Of a DNA stretch of 64,000 nt, positions 17,772 through 27,978 are shown in pieces. Below the pieces are notes generated by a model. The model worked only from the letters and a program-made list of their open reading frames with translations, had not been told where the DNA came from and searched no databases. Each line of letters begins with the position of its first letter. Within the stretch, counting starts at the first letter, position 1. Position numbers and translations under genes: made by a program. The stretch lies in the NCBI RefSeq assembly GCF_003318275.1, contig NZ_QOCH01000015.1, positions 912,516 through 976,515 on the forward strand, read 5' to 3'. Source of the stretch: Marinobacter sp. F3R11. Lineage in GTDB: Bacteria > Pseudomonadota > Gammaproteobacteria > Pseudomonadales > Oleiphilaceae.

Positions 17772-19025
17772 ATGACCCAAAGTAGTCTGCAGACCCAGTG
17801 CCCAAAATGTCGTACCCGGTTCAGGGTTACCGATGAGCAACTTGGTATTGCCAAGGGCAAGGTGCGCTGCGGCCACTGCATGGAAGTATTCAACGCGGTC
17901 GACCATCAAGTGGCGGGCAGTGCAACCGGGCCGCGTGCAGGCAACAACACACCGGGAACTGCCGGCCGGCCGGAACACCCTTCCAGGGAGCGTTCCGCCA
18001 CCGGCTTCACCAGCGACATAATTGAAGACGATTTCATCTTTGCCGACAATCCCGAGGAAGATGCAGAAGAAGGCCCTTACGCCGGCACAAAGCTGACTTT
18101 TTCAGAGGAAGAATTAAGCGATAGCTTTCGTGACGTAGACGCTCAGGATCCAACCTCACTGGGCAGTTCAGACAACGACGACCTTACCGGCGACATCGAC
18201 GAAAGCTGGGCTGAAGCTATCCTCAATGAAGACAGCGCGCCTGCAAAGCCTCCTGCTGAGCCCGAGTTCGATAAGGCAAAGCCGGGGCCAGAACCACAAC
18301 AAAAACTCCCGGTCGAACCTGAAGACTCCGGCACCGGAACACCATCAGAACCTCCTCAGGAGCAGGCGGATGCCACTGGGTTTTATGTAGATGAACAACC
18401 CGACCCCGCATTTGAGTCGTTTGCAAGCGAACATGGGGACGAACCGGAAAACGAGCATCAACAGAATGAGCCTTTCACAGCAAACGCTCCGTTTGACGAT
18501 CTCAGATACGACCCCGTCTCTGTGGGAGCCAAGGACAGGAGTTGGCTACGCTCCCTCGTCTGGTCACTGATCATACTCGGCCTTGTAGGTGTCCTGGTTG
18601 CGCAGGTGACCTGGTTCCAGTTTGACCGGCTATCGACAATTCCAGAGCTTCGCCCCTTCTATGAAAAGGGCTGTGAGCTTGCCGGCTGTGAGCTGAAGCC
18701 CCTGATTAATATCGAATCAATCAAGAGCCGCAAGCTGGTGGTCCGCACCAATCCGGAAAACCGCAGTCAACTGGTCGTCGATGCAGTCATCATCAACCAG
18801 GCAGATTTTCAGCAGCCCTTCCCGGCCATTGCTCTCACTTTCTCCAATCTCAATGGCGACGTCGTTGCCCAGAGTATTTTCACACCAGAGGAATACCTTG
18901 CTGGTGAGGGTGAAGAGCTGGACATAATGCCGGTAGAGACTCCGGTACGCATTGCAATAAGTATTCGAGACCCGGGCCGGGATGCCGTGAATTACAACAT
19001 AAGCTTTCAACCCTATGCCCCGTGA
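17772..19025 (+). CDS. zinc-ribbon and DUF3426 membrane protein
   Basis: A 417-residue protein with an N-terminal four-Cys zinc ribbon of the MJ0042 type (CPKCRTRF ... CGHCMEVF). A long acidic, Pro/Glu-rich low-complexity linker (about 50-250) follows, then one transmembrane helix (WSLIILGLVGVLVAQVTWF, about 260-280) and a periplasmic DUF3426 domain containing two Cys (CELAGCELKP). Topology therefore places the zinc ribbon in the cytoplasm. Function is unknown; the gene is regularly found between prmA and dusB. Confidence 0.88.
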   Translation: MTQSSLQTQCPKCRTRFRVTDEQLGIAKGKVRCGHCMEVFNAVDHQVAGSATGPRAGNNTPGTAGRPEHPSRERSATGFTSDIIEDDFIFADNPEEDAEEGPYAGTKLTFSEEELSDSFRDVDAQDPTSLGSSDNDDLTGDIDESWAEAILNEDSAPAKPPAEPEFDKAKPGPEPQQKLPVEPEDSGTGTPSEPPQEQADATGFYVDEQPDPAFESFASEHGDEPENEHQQNEPFTANAPFDDLRYDPVSVGAKDRSWLRSLVWSLIILGLVGVLVAQVTWFQFDRLSTIPELRPFYEKGCELAGCELKPLINIESIKSRKLVVRTNPENRSQLVVDAVIINQADFQQPFPAIALTFSNLNGDVVAQSIFTPEEYLAGEGEELDIMPVETPVRIAISIRDPGRDAVNYNISFQPYAP

Positions 19026-19249
19026 GATTGCTCGCAGGAAATAACCCGGCGGGCACGTCGGTCGTGACCTGATAGGACAAAAGTCAACCAGAAAGAACGA
19101 AAAATAATCAGTTTTTTCGGCTTACTGCCCCTTCAATCACAGTGCCCCCGGCGGTATCATTAGCGCCCTTCGGAACTGACGCCGGTCATTTATTGACCAA
19201 CGCCGTTACTCCGACTTTTGCTTAATCTGCCGTGATACGGATTCAGACC

Positions 19250-20248
19250 ATGTTGCCAATGGCAAAAATCGGGCCGTACACTCTGCCCAATCCGCTGATA
19301 GTTGCACCTATGGCGGGTGTAACAGACCGGCCATTTCGGTTGCTCTGCCGGAAAATGGGCGCTGGGCTGGCGGTGTCGGAAATGGTAATAGCAGACAGCA
19401 AACTCTGGCATACCCGTAAGTCCAGAACCCGCATGAATCATACCGGGGAGCCAGAACCAAGATCGGTACAGATCGCTGGCGGTGACCCGGAAATGCTGGC
19501 GAATGCGGCCCGGCTAAACGCAGAATCCGGCGCCCAGATTATTGACATCAACATGGGCTGTCCGGCCAAAAAAGTGTGCAACAAGGCAGCCGGCTCAGCA
19601 CTGATGAAAGATGAAAGGCTGGTAAGGGACATACTGAGCGCAGTAGTCAACGCCGTTGATGTTCCCGTTACCCTGAAAATGCGCACCGGTTGGGATCAGA
19701 ACAATCGCAATGCCCTGACCATCGCACGCATGGCTGAAGATATCGGCATTCAGGCCCTGGCAATTCATGGTCGTACCCGCGCAGACAAATACAATGGCGA
19801 TGCTGAGTACGACACCATTGCAGAAGTAAAATCCAGTGTAGGCATTCCGATTTTCGCCAACGGCGATATCACATCACCGGAAAAGGCGCGATGGGTTATG
19901 GAATATACCGGTGCTGACGGCCTGCTTATAGGTCGTGCTGCACAGGGCAGCCCATGGATTTTCAGGGAAATATTGCATTTCCTCGAAACCGGCCAGCACC
20001 TTCCGGCGCCTCCACTTGATGAAGTGGAACAGATTCTGAGCGAACACCTGGACGCCCTGCACAGCTTTTACGGAGAGCTCATGGGCGTGCGTATTGCCAG
20101 AAAACATGTGGGTTGGTATCTGCAGTCCCACGACCCGGGCAAACAGTTCCGTAATCGCTTTAATGCGCTTAATGAATCACTTGCGCAAAAAGACAGTATT
20201 CAACAGTATTTTTCAGGTTTACGAAATGGAGAGGAATTCGCAGCATGA
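19250..20248 (+). CDS. dusB: tRNA-dihydrouridine synthase B
   Basis: FMN- and NADPH-dependent reduction of uridine to dihydrouridine in the tRNA D-loop. The 332-residue protein is a TIM barrel followed by a helical domain; signatures are [38 protein letters not shown] (catalytic Cys) and [12 protein letters not shown]. Start choice among GTG 19232, ATG 19250 and ATG 19259 is uncertain. The 3' end overlaps fis in ATGA, the dusB-fis operon also known in Escherichia coli. The 224-bp gap upstream should hold the growth-controlled operon promoter, but no clear boxes were identified. Confidence 0.93.
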   Translation: MLPMAKIGPYTLPNPLIVAPMAGVTDRPFRLLCRKMGAGLAVSEMVIADSKLWHTRKSRTRMNHTGEPEPRSVQIAGGDPEMLANAARLNAESGAQIIDINMGCPAKKVCNKAAGSALMKDERLVRDILSAVVNAVDVPVTLKMRTGWDQNNRNALTIARMAEDIGIQALAIHGRTRADKYNGDAEYDTIAEVKSSVGIPIFANGDITSPEKARWVMEYTGADGLLIGRAAQGSPWIFREILHFLETGQHLPAPPLDEVEQILSEHLDALHSFYGELMGVRIARKHVGWYLQSHDPGKQFRNRFNALNESLAQKDSIQQYFSGLRNGEEFAA

Positions 20249-20562
20249 CCGCTGAGACTTTGGCAAACAACACTCTGAACACACCGGCCAACGATGATAT
20301 TCACCAATTGCAAACGGTGAACAGCAGCGGCAACACCGTTACCCTGCGCGACAACGTTGAAGTAGCACTGAAAAACTACTTCACCCAACTTGACGGAGCT
20401 CCCGTCACTGAGGTTTACCAACTGGTATTATCCGAAGTGGAAGCACCTCTGTTGGAGCAGGTAATGAAGTACACGCGCAACAACCAGACCAAGGCGTCCA
20501 CCATGCTCGGACTGAATCGCGGAACCCTGCGCAAAAAACTTAAGCAGTACGGGCTGCTATAA
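20245..20562 (+). CDS. fis: DNA-binding protein Fis
   Basis: A nucleoid protein and global regulator that bends DNA and activates rRNA promoters in fast growth. The 105-residue protein has a variable N-terminus and a well-conserved C-terminal helix-turn-helix ([25 protein letters not shown]). Its start overlaps the dusB stop by four bases, so its translation is coupled to dusB. Confidence 0.97.
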   Translation: MTAETLANNTLNTPANDDIHQLQTVNSSGNTVTLRDNVEVALKNYFTQLDGAPVTEVYQLVLSEVEAPLLEQVMKYTRNNQTKASTMLGLNRGTLRKKLKQYGLL

Positions 20563-20582
20563 TCGAAACACCCTGACTTGAT

Positions 20583-20615
20583 GAGGGCCTCCCGGACACC
20601 CTTGGCCAGGCCCTC
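20583..20615 (+). terminator. hairpin between fis and purH
   Basis: Stem GAGGGCCT/AGGCCCTC (20583-20590 with 20608-20615) lies 20 bases after the fis stop. The T content afterwards is low, so it may be a weak terminator or part of the purH leader. Confidence 0.45.
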
Positions 20616-20647
20616 GTTCGTTCACCCCAAGTGAAGAATGTAACCCC

Positions 20648-22228
20648 ATGGCAAACCAGGCTAACACTCCCATCCGTCGCGCACTGATCAGCGTCAGTGA
20701 TAAATCCGGCATCGTCGAGTTCGGGCAGGCGCTTTCCGCCCGCGGTATCGAACTGCTCTCCACCGGAGGCACCTTTCGCCTCCTGAAAGAACATCAGGTT
20801 CCCGTAACCGAAGTTTCGGACTACACCGGGTTTCCGGAAATGATGGATGGCCGGGTAAAGACTCTGCACCCGAAAATCCACGGCGGCATTCTGGGTCGCC
20901 GGGGTACAGACGATGCCATTATGAATGAGCATGGCATCACCCCGATTGATATGGTTGTAGTAAACCTGTATCCATTTGAAGCCACCGTTGCCAATCCGGA
21001 TTGCGACCTGGCAACCGCCATCGAAAACATCGACATTGGCGGCCCGACTATGGTTCGTGCGGCGGCAAAAAATCACAACGACGTTGCCATTGTGGTCAAC
21101 GCCTCCGATTACGGCCGGATCCTGCAAGAACTGGATGATAACGACGGCCAACTGAGCTACGGCACACGTTTTGATCTGGCGGTAAAAGCATTCGAGCACA
21201 CCGCCGGCTATGACGGTGCCATCGCCAACTATCTGGGTGGCCGCACAGCGGATAATGACAACGCCGATTTTCCACGCACCTTCAATACCCAGTTCGTCAA
21301 AGTACAGGACATGCGCTACGGTGAAAATCCGCACCAGCGCGCAGCCTTTTACGCCGAGCGCAACCCCAAAGAAGCCAGTATTGCCACTGCAAAGCAGCTT
21401 CAGGGTAAAGAACTGTCCTACAACAACGTTGCAGACACCGACGCTGCCCTGGAGTGCGTGAAGCCCTTCGCAGATCCTGCCTGCGTTATCGTCAAGCATG
21501 CCAACCCCTGCGGCGTGGCGATTGGAGCAGATATCCTCCAGGCTTATGACCTGGCCTTTGCTACCGACCCTACCTCGGCCTTCGGCGGCATTATTGCCTT
21601 CAACCGTGAGCTGGACGCAAAAACCGCTAAAGCAATCATTGATCGCCAGTTTGTTGAAGTCATCATTGCACCTACTATTGCGCCTGAGGCCGTAGATCTG
21701 GTGGCCGCCAAGAAAAACGTACGACTGCTGGCCTGCGGTGAGTTCAGTGGTGAACGTTCCCCGGCCATGGACTACAAGCGTGTGACCGGAGGGCTCCTGG
21801 TACAGGATCGTGATCTGGGCATGGTGGCCATGTCCGATGTTAAAGTCGTAACCACCCGCCAGCCAACTGAACACGAACTGAACGATCTGCTGTTCGCCTG
21901 GGAAGTAGCGAAATACGTGAAATCCAATGCCATCGTTTATGCCCGCGCAGGCCGCACGATTGGCGTTGGTGCTGGCCAGATGAGCCGCGTTTACAGTGCC
22001 CGGATTGCAGGAATCAAAGCCGCCGATGAGAACCTGGAAGTAAAAGGTTCGGTGATGGCTTCCGATGCTTTCTTCCCCTTCCGCGATGGTATTGATGCTG
22101 CCGCAGCAGCCGGCATTACTGCGGTTATACAGCCCGGCGGCTCCATGCGCGATCAGGAAGTCATTGATGCCGCCAACGAACATGGCATCGCCATGGTATT
22201 TACCGGCATGCGCCATTTCCGGCACTGA
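20648..22228 (+). CDS. purH: bifunctional AICAR transformylase / IMP cyclohydrolase
   Basis: Catalyses the last two steps to IMP. The 526-residue protein has an N-terminal MGS-like cyclohydrolase domain ([19 protein letters not shown] ... [11 protein letters not shown] ... [15 protein letters not shown]) and a C-terminal formyltransferase domain ([32 protein letters not shown]). Length matches the family. It is followed 34 bases later by purD, a common pairing. Confidence 0.97.
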   Translation: MANQANTPIRRALISVSDKSGIVEFGQALSARGIELLSTGGTFRLLKEHQVPVTEVSDYTGFPEMMDGRVKTLHPKIHGGILGRRGTDDAIMNEHGITPIDMVVVNLYPFEATVANPDCDLATAIENIDIGGPTMVRAAAKNHNDVAIVVNASDYGRILQELDDNDGQLSYGTRFDLAVKAFEHTAGYDGAIANYLGGRTADNDNADFPRTFNTQFVKVQDMRYGENPHQRAAFYAERNPKEASIATAKQLQGKELSYNNVADTDAALECVKPFADPACVIVKHANPCGVAIGADILQAYDLAFATDPTSAFGGIIAFNRELDAKTAKAIIDRQFVEVIIAPTIAPEAVDLVAAKKNVRLLACGEFSGERSPAMDYKRVTGGLLVQDRDLGMVAMSDVKVVTTRQPTEHELNDLLFAWEVAKYVKSNAIVYARAGRTIGVGAGQMSRVYSARIAGIKAADENLEVKGSVMASDAFFPFRDGIDAAAAAGITAVIQPGGSMRDQEVIDAANEHGIAMVFTGMRHFRH

Positions 22229-22262
22229 GACAACACCTTGTAAACGTATAGGGCAACAAGAT

Positions 22263-23549
22263 ATGAATATTCTGGTAATCGGCAGTGGCGGACGCGAACA
22301 CGCTCTGGCCTGGAAAGCGGCCCAGTCCCCGGATGCGGACACAGTTTTTGTAGCTCCGGGTAACGCCGGTACTGCACGCGAACCGGGTGTAGAGAACGTT
22401 AATCTGGACGTTCTGGACCTTGAAGGCCTGGCTGTATTTGCAGCCGATAATAATGTCGGCCTCACCATCGTTGGACCGGAAGCACCGCTGGTAGCAGGCA
22501 TTGTGGACCTGTTTGAAGAGCGCGGTCTGCGCGTGTTCGGGCCCAGCGCCGGAGCCGCACAACTGGAAGGTTCCAAAGCGTTTACCAAGGACTTCCTGGC
22601 GCGCCAGAAGATTCCTACGGCCAGCTATGGCAACTTCACCGACGTAGACGAAGCCCTCGCCTATGTTCGTGAACAAGGCGCTCCCATTGTTGTCAAAGCC
22701 GACGGCCTTGCCGCAGGTAAAGGCGTTATCGTAGCCATGACCCTTGAGGAAGCCGAAAACGCTATCCGTGACATGCTTGCTGGCAACGCCTTTGGAGAGG
22801 CCGGCAGCCGTGTTGTCGTTGAAGAGTTTCTGGACGGCGAAGAAGCCAGCTTTATCGTAATGGTTGATGGTGAGCATGTGCTGCCCATGGCCACATCCCA
22901 GGATCACAAGCGCGTTGGCGACGGTGATACCGGTCCGAACACCGGCGGTATGGGGGCATACTCTCCTGCTCCGGTAGTAACCCCTGAGGTGCACCAGCGC
23001 ATCATGGATGAAGTCATATACCCGACGGTGCGCGGCATGGCAGCGGAAGGTCATCCCTACAAGGGGTTCCTGTATGCAGGCTTGATGATCGACACCTCGG
23101 GAGCGCCCAAGGTGATCGAATTCAACTGTCGTTTTGGCGATCCGGAAACCCAGCCAATCCTGCTGCGGATGAAATCCGATATTGTCGGACTCTGTCAGGC
23201 CGCCATCGATGGTGAGCTGAATCAGTGCAACTCAGAGTGGGACGAGCGCGCTGCTGTAGGCATAGTTCTGGCTGCAGGAGGCTATCCCGGCAGTTATAAT
23301 AAAGGCGATGTCATTTCCGGTCTTCCAGAAACAGAAACCGAAGGCGAGAAGGCGTTCCATGCAGGCACAGCCCTTGAAGGCAATGAAGTGGTCACAAGTG
23401 GTGGGCGGGTACTTTGCGCGACGGCGCTGGGTAACACTGTAACAGAAGCCCAGCAACGGGCTTACAAACTTGCTGGAAAAATTCGCTGGGATGGCGCATT
23501 TTATCGCAAAGACATCGCTTACCGGGCTATTGCACGCGAACAGGCGTGA
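22263..23549 (+). CDS. purD: phosphoribosylamine-glycine ligase
   Basis: ATP-dependent joining of glycine to phosphoribosylamine, the second step of purine synthesis. The 428-residue ATP-grasp protein begins MNILVIGSGGREHALAWK and carries GPEAPLVAGIVDLFE, VVKADGLAAGKGVIVA and FNCRFGDPETQPIL. An open frame extends back into purH, but the family start is the ATG at 22263. A terminator follows the stop. Confidence 0.97.
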   Translation: MNILVIGSGGREHALAWKAAQSPDADTVFVAPGNAGTAREPGVENVNLDVLDLEGLAVFAADNNVGLTIVGPEAPLVAGIVDLFEERGLRVFGPSAGAAQLEGSKAFTKDFLARQKIPTASYGNFTDVDEALAYVREQGAPIVVKADGLAAGKGVIVAMTLEEAENAIRDMLAGNAFGEAGSRVVVEEFLDGEEASFIVMVDGEHVLPMATSQDHKRVGDGDTGPNTGGMGAYSPAPVVTPEVHQRIMDEVIYPTVRGMAAEGHPYKGFLYAGLMIDTSGAPKVIEFNCRFGDPETQPILLRMKSDIVGLCQAAIDGELNQCNSEWDERAAVGIVLAAGGYPGSYNKGDVISGLPETETEGEKAFHAGTALEGNEVVTSGGRVLCATALGNTVTEAQQRAYKLAGKIRWDGAFYRKDIAYRAIAREQA

Positions 23550-23565
23550 TCTGACACACTGAACG

Positions 23566-23593
23566 AAAGCCCGGCCATTGACCGGGCTTTTTT
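23566..23593 (+). terminator. rho-independent terminator of purHD
   Basis: Stem AAGCCCGG/CCGGGCTT (23567-23574 with 23582-23589), a 7-base loop and a run of six T. Confidence 0.9.
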
Positions 23594-23610
23594 ATGGAGG
23601 ATCAACCCAT

Positions 23611-24558
23611 ATGCTGAAAAAGCCTCCCTATACTGCCGCTTTTCTCCTTTTAATCACTCTGCTTGTTAGCGCATGCTCCCGCAACGACCTGTACGAAACG
23701 GCCATGAACATGGAACGCTCCGCCGCAGGCCTGGAAGCTGACACCATTACTGTAGGCGATCTGAAGATTGCCTACCTGCGCAATTCAGAGATGAATAATG
23801 GCGACACTATAGTTCTGGTTCACGGCTTTGGCGCCAATAAGGATAACTGGACCCGTATCGCCCGGGAGCTCAGTGATGACTTTAATATTTATGCCATAGA
23901 CCTACCCGGCCACGGCGAAAGCAGCAAGCCACTCAACCTGGGTTACCACCTGGAAGACCAGGTCAGCCATCTTGCCCGCATTATTGAAGCACTCGGCATA
24001 AACGAAATGCATATGATGGGCAACTCCATGGGCGGCGGGATTACAGCGCTTTACGCTGCCACTTTCCCCGAACAGATAAAAACCGCCGTATTGTTCGATC
24101 CGGCAGGTATTCTCGACTATCAAAACGAGATGGTTGATATGGTGTTAGCGGGGGACAACCCGCTGATACCCTCAAAACCAGGTGATTTTGAACGTCTTAT
24201 GGATTTTGCACTTGAGAAAAAGCCTTTTATTCCCTGGCCCGTTTCGGAAGTTATGGAAGAGCAGGCTCTGGCAAACCGGGAAGTGAACGAAGTCATCTTT
24301 GCGGCCATCAGCGACACAGGCTTCGAACCGGAATTCCGCAACGTCATTAAAAGCATAGAAGATCCGGTGCTTATAGTCTGGGGTAAAGAAGACCGCATAC
24401 TGAACTACCGCAACGGTGAAGTTTTTCTGGAGTCCATTCCTGGTGCGCGACTGGAAATACTGGAAGGTATTGGCCATGTGCCAATGATTGAGGCCCCGCA
24501 AGAGTCTGCCCGCCTCTTCCTGGAATTTGCCGAACCCTACGCCACACCTGCCGGATAA
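23611..24558 (+). CDS. alpha/beta-hydrolase lipoprotein (lipase/esterase-like)
   Basis: A 315-residue protein with a lipoprotein signal peptide; the lipobox LVSAC puts the acylated Cys at about residue 22. The hydrolase fold follows: oxyanion region VLVHGFGANKDNW, nucleophile elbow MMGNSMGGG, Asp in WGKEDRIL and His in GIGHVPMIE. It probably acts in the periplasm or at the outer membrane on an ester substrate; the substrate is unknown. GGAGG precedes the start. It occupies the place after purD where Pseudomonas has retS. Confidence 0.85.
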   Translation: MLKKPPYTAAFLLLITLLVSACSRNDLYETAMNMERSAAGLEADTITVGDLKIAYLRNSEMNNGDTIVLVHGFGANKDNWTRIARELSDDFNIYAIDLPGHGESSKPLNLGYHLEDQVSHLARIIEALGINEMHMMGNSMGGGITALYAATFPEQIKTAVLFDPAGILDYQNEMVDMVLAGDNPLIPSKPGDFERLMDFALEKKPFIPWPVSEVMEEQALANREVNEVIFAAISDTGFEPEFRNVIKSIEDPVLIVWGKEDRILNYRNGEVFLESIPGARLEILEGIGHVPMIEAPQESARLFLEFAEPYATPAG

Positions 24559-24659
24559 TACTCACATGCATAAAGTTCTGCCCTTATCAGCTTCAACGAT
24601 GCGGAAAAACAAGGTAGCCTTACGCGGAAGATGATTCGTTCCCCCTGAAAGAACCACTC

Positions 24660-26240
24660 ATGCCTGAAGCTATCTGGATTTCTTTTGCATTTGGCCTCGG
24701 CCTGCTGATCAAAGCCATCGGGCTACCGCCATTGGTTGGTTACCTGGCAGCCGGTTTTGTGCTCAGCGGTCTTGCAGCCAGCCCCTCCGTCGGCATATCG
24801 GCGGAGCCCACATCCGTACTGGCACATATCGCTCATCTGGGCGTCTTGTTGATGCTGTTTACTGTCGGGCTCAAGCTTAAACTCAAATCGGTTATAAGCC
24901 CGGAAGTCATCGGCGGCAGCCTGCTGCACTTTTCCATCACCTGCTTTGTATTTACGCCCGGCCTTTACTTCCTTATGGACATAAGCTGGTACGTTGCCTT
25001 CATGCTGGCAGTTGCCTTGTCATTTTCATCTACCGTACTGGCTGCAAAGGTACTGGAAAACAAGCGAGAACTCCGGGCTTTTCACGGTCGTGTGGCCATT
25101 GGCATCCTGATTATGCAGGATCTGATTGCCTTGCTGGTGATGAGCCTCGCTGCGGGCCAGACACCCTCAGAATGGGCGCTGATTATTTTTGGTCTGCCAC
25201 TGTTACGCCCCTTACTGTTCAAGCTTCTGGATGCAAGCGGCCATGACGAACTTCTGGTTCTTCTCGGCCTGCTGCTGGCATTGGTGGTAGGAGGCCTGGG
25301 TTTTGAAACTGTCGGACTCAGCTCAGAACTCGGAGCCCTGATTTTCGGAGCTATTCTTGCCAATCATCCCCGCAGCCAGGAACTGGCAAAATCCCTGTGG
25401 AGCGTGAAAGAAATTTTTCTGGTTGGCTTCTTTTTGCAGATTGGTATCGGCGGTCTGCCGGACACCAACGCTATAATCTTTGCGGTCGTGGCAGCACTGG
25501 CTTTACCTCTCAAGGGCATTCTGTTTTTCTTCCTGATGCTGTTGTTCCGTCTGCGGGCCCGTAGCGGTTTTCTGACTTCACTGGCCCTGACCAACTACAG
25601 TGAATTCGGACTGATCGTTGCGAGCATTGCACTGCCGGAGTGGCTGGTGCCTCTTGCAATAACTGTGGCACTCTCCTTTCTGATCTCCGCACCGATAAAC
25701 CGCCTGGCACACCCTCTGTACGAGCGGCTGAGCCATCGCCTTGTGCGCTTCGAGAGTCATCAGCGACACCCGGATGAGCTTCCCATTTCCCTTGGTGATA
25801 CCCGTGTTCTGGTTATGGGTATGGGGCGAACCGGAACAGCTGCCTATGACTGGCTAAAAGCTTCGGAAGCGAGGTTGATGGCTCTGGATTCCGATCTTCC
25901 TAAAGTGGCCCGACACCAGGCGGAAGGGCGGAATGTTGTTTACGCCGATGCTGAAGACAACACCTTCTGGGAAGCGCTGCACATGCCGTCTCTGGAAGCC
26001 GTCGTTCTGGCTATGAGCGATATCGAGGCGAAATTGATTGCTGCCCGTATGCTGAGGAAACTTGGCTTTACAGGCTACATCGTAGCTCACACCATGTATG
26101 AGGATGAAGCCAAACGCATTTGCGAAGCCGGCGCCGACAATGCCTATCTGACCATGAGCGAAACCGGTGTCGCCCTGGCCAGCCACCTTCTTGAAAAGGT
26201 TCCGGCCGCTTTAATACCCGTTTCAACCAAGGCAAGCTGA
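24660..26240 (+). CDS. Kef/CPA2-type cation:proton antiporter with TrkA-N domain
   Basis: A 526-residue inner-membrane protein. Residues about 1-360 form roughly twelve hydrophobic helices typical of the CPA2 family. The C-terminal Rossmann-like TrkA-N domain begins VLVMGMGRTGTAAYDWL and would bind a nucleotide that controls transport. Likely role is K+/H+ exchange in pH or stress response. There is no separate KefF/KefG-like ancillary gene beside it. Confidence 0.88.
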   Translation: MPEAIWISFAFGLGLLIKAIGLPPLVGYLAAGFVLSGLAASPSVGISAEPTSVLAHIAHLGVLLMLFTVGLKLKLKSVISPEVIGGSLLHFSITCFVFTPGLYFLMDISWYVAFMLAVALSFSSTVLAAKVLENKRELRAFHGRVAIGILIMQDLIALLVMSLAAGQTPSEWALIIFGLPLLRPLLFKLLDASGHDELLVLLGLLLALVVGGLGFETVGLSSELGALIFGAILANHPRSQELAKSLWSVKEIFLVGFFLQIGIGGLPDTNAIIFAVVAALALPLKGILFFFLMLLFRLRARSGFLTSLALTNYSEFGLIVASIALPEWLVPLAITVALSFLISAPINRLAHPLYERLSHRLVRFESHQRHPDELPISLGDTRVLVMGMGRTGTAAYDWLKASEARLMALDSDLPKVARHQAEGRNVVYADAEDNTFWEALHMPSLEAVVLAMSDIEAKLIAARMLRKLGFTGYIVAHTMYEDEAKRICEAGADNAYLTMSETGVALASHLLEKVPAALIPVSTKAS

Positions 26241-26410
26241 TCTCAGCCTTCCGATAACTGACGTGAACCACGTTATTGATTAAACCCGAGCAAAGAGCTA
26301 CTACACAAACATGGCGAAGGTGATTCCCAAGAGAGCATAAACACCCTTAAAACGTCAGTCCACTTTACAGTTTTCACAAACGCCAGAATGCCTGTCATTT
26401 GCAACTATTT

Positions 26411-26428
26411 GTATAGGCGCACCTATAC
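26411..26428. promoter_or_regulatory. inverted repeat upstream of the sigma-54 promoter of the VpsR-like regulator
   Basis: Two perfect 7-base arms, GTATAGG and CCTATAC, are separated by four bases. The repeat ends six bases before the -24 element, so a bound protein would contact or block RNA polymerase. It is a candidate operator. The rest of the 346-bp gap 26241-26586 shows no gene. Confidence 0.6.
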
Positions 26429-26434
26429 ATCTTC

Positions 26435-26449
26435 TGGCACACAAGCTGC
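26435..26449 (+). promoter_or_regulatory. sigma-54 (-24/-12) promoter candidate for the regulator/barrel operon
   Basis: The sequence TGGCACACAAGCTGC has the invariant GG and GC of a sigma-54 promoter at the right spacing (GG-N10-GC). The block TGGCAC is a full match to the -24 consensus and the -12 part differs by one T. It lies 138 bases before the ATG at 26587. Confidence 0.6.
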
Positions 26450-26586
26450 CTGCAACCTATAAAACAATACAGTCATCGCAGGCCACACAGGAAGGTGGCC
26501 GGATCTTTAGTCGTACCGGTTAATCCATACAACCCTGAGCGGCTGGCAGTCCGATTTTCCAGGCACCACTTTCGTGGGGGTTCGCC

Positions 26587-27978
26587 ATGGTGGAAAAGCG
26601 ACCGCTTGTCTGGTTGTCAGCGGCAAACAGCAACACCCGTATTCGCAAGAGCATGGGGACAAACTGGGATCTGATTGATTTCAGTTTTGATGATACGGTG
26701 CCGCTTTATACGCTGCTTCCGGATAAGGCCAGAGTTGGCGTATTGGAACTCCCGGCACTATCACCTGAAAACATATCGAATCTGGAAGGCTGGGTAGAAA
26801 CGCTTGACCTGACATACTGGATTGCCATTGCCCCCCAACGGCCCATAAGCGGCACACCGGCTACAAAACTTATCGCTCGCTACTGTTCAGATTTCCATAC
26901 TCTGCCGGTGGACTACAAGCGCATCAACACGGTCCTCGGGCACTTGTGGGGCATGGCAACAATTCTTATGCCAGCCAACAATCCAGGCTGCCATAGCTAC
27001 CAGAATCTGGCTCTGGAAGGAAAGTCCCAATCCATCCGCGATGTCCGCAACCTGCTCCGCCGGTTTGCCGCTACGCAGGAGCCGGTACTGATCTCCGGAG
27101 AAAATGGCACTGGCAAAGAAGCGGCTGCCCGATTTGTCCATACAAACTCCGCCCGGGCTCACGGCCCTCTGGTTTTTGTTAACTGTCCCGCCCTGCCCTC
27201 GGCTCTCACCCAAAGTGAGCTGTTCGGTTACGAAAAGGGCGCGTTTACCAGTGCCATGAGTTCCCGACAGGGGCGGCTTGAACAAGCGAACGGAGGATCA
27301 CTGGTATTTTCCCGCATCGATGAACTGCACCTTGAACAACAATCCGCAATCCTCCGGTTTCTGCAGGAAGGCGAGATTGAACGAGTCGGAGGCAACGCCC
27401 GGATAAGGGCAGACGGCCGGATCATTGCAATTACCAGTCAGCAGTTACCCGATCTGGTTGCGCTTGGCCGCTTCCGCAGCGATGTCTACTTCCGGCTTGG
27501 CAGTCTTGAAGTAAAGCTCCCACCCTTAAAAAACCGACGCGAAGACATACCTGTAATTGCCGGTGCACTGCTTCAGACCTGCTGGCCGGAAGCCAGGCAA
27601 AAACGACTGAGCAAGGATGCAATTCAGAGTCTGGTCAATCATTCATGGCCCGGTAACCTTCAGGAGTTGCAGAATCGCTTGCGACAGGGGGTGTTGCTCA
27701 GCGACCGGGCAGTTATCGAAGCCGCTGACCTTGGGCTGAACCTGTCCGGATCCACCACCAATCCACTCTCCAATCTCAGCCTCAAAGAGTTCCGCGCCAG
27801 AGCGGACCGTCAGGCACTGCTGTGTGGCCTTCAAAGTGCAAACTACAACATGTCTGAGGCCGCAAGAGTCCTGAAAATATCGAGGGTCTCGTTATATCGG
27901 CTCCTGGAAAAATACAACCTGAACCTGCATAGCCACAACCCCCGACGAAAGCCTTACCGAAAGGGAGATTTGACATGA
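26587..27978 (+). CDS. VpsR-like AAA+ transcriptional regulator with degenerate ATPase motifs
   Basis: A 463-residue protein in the sigma-54 activator family: an atypical N-terminal receiver-like domain without the phosphorylation triad (about 1-130), an AAA+ domain (about 142-370) and a Fis-type helix-turn-helix (about 420-442, [18 protein letters not shown]). Walker A is intact (GENGTGK, 171-177). The loop is GAFTSA instead of GAFTGA (218-223), and Walker B reads LVFSRIDEL, with Ser242-Arg243 where Asp-Glu is normal. ATP hydrolysis is therefore doubtful. The architecture resembles Vibrio VpsR, a c-di-GMP-responsive biofilm regulator. The stop overlaps the next start in ATGA. Confidence 0.82.
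   Translation: MVEKRPLVWLSAANSNTRIRKSMGTNWDLIDFSFDDTVPLYTLLPDKARVGVLELPALSPENISNLEGWVETLDLTYWIAIAPQRPISGTPATKLIARYCSDFHTLPVDYKRINTVLGHLWGMATILMPANNPGCHSYQNLALEGKSQSIRDVRNLLRRFAATQEPVLISGENGTGKEAAARFVHTNSARAHGPLVFVNCPALPSALTQSELFGYEKGAFTSAMSSRQGRLEQANGGSLVFSRIDELHLEQQSAILRFLQEGEIERVGGNARIRADGRIIAITSQQLPDLVALGRFRSDVYFRLGSLEVKLPPLKNRREDIPVIAGALLQTCWPEARQKRLSKDAIQSLVNHSWPGNLQELQNRLRQGVLLSDRAVIEAADLGLNLSGSTTNPLSNLSLKEFRARADRQALLCGLQSANYNMSEAARVLKISRVSLYRLLEKYNLNLHSHNPRRKPYRKGDLT

Noticed and set aside
20540..22588. 682-codon minus-strand frame opposite purH and purD
   Set aside because: Antisense to clear housekeeping enzymes in full-length frames; composition is typical of a shadow frame.
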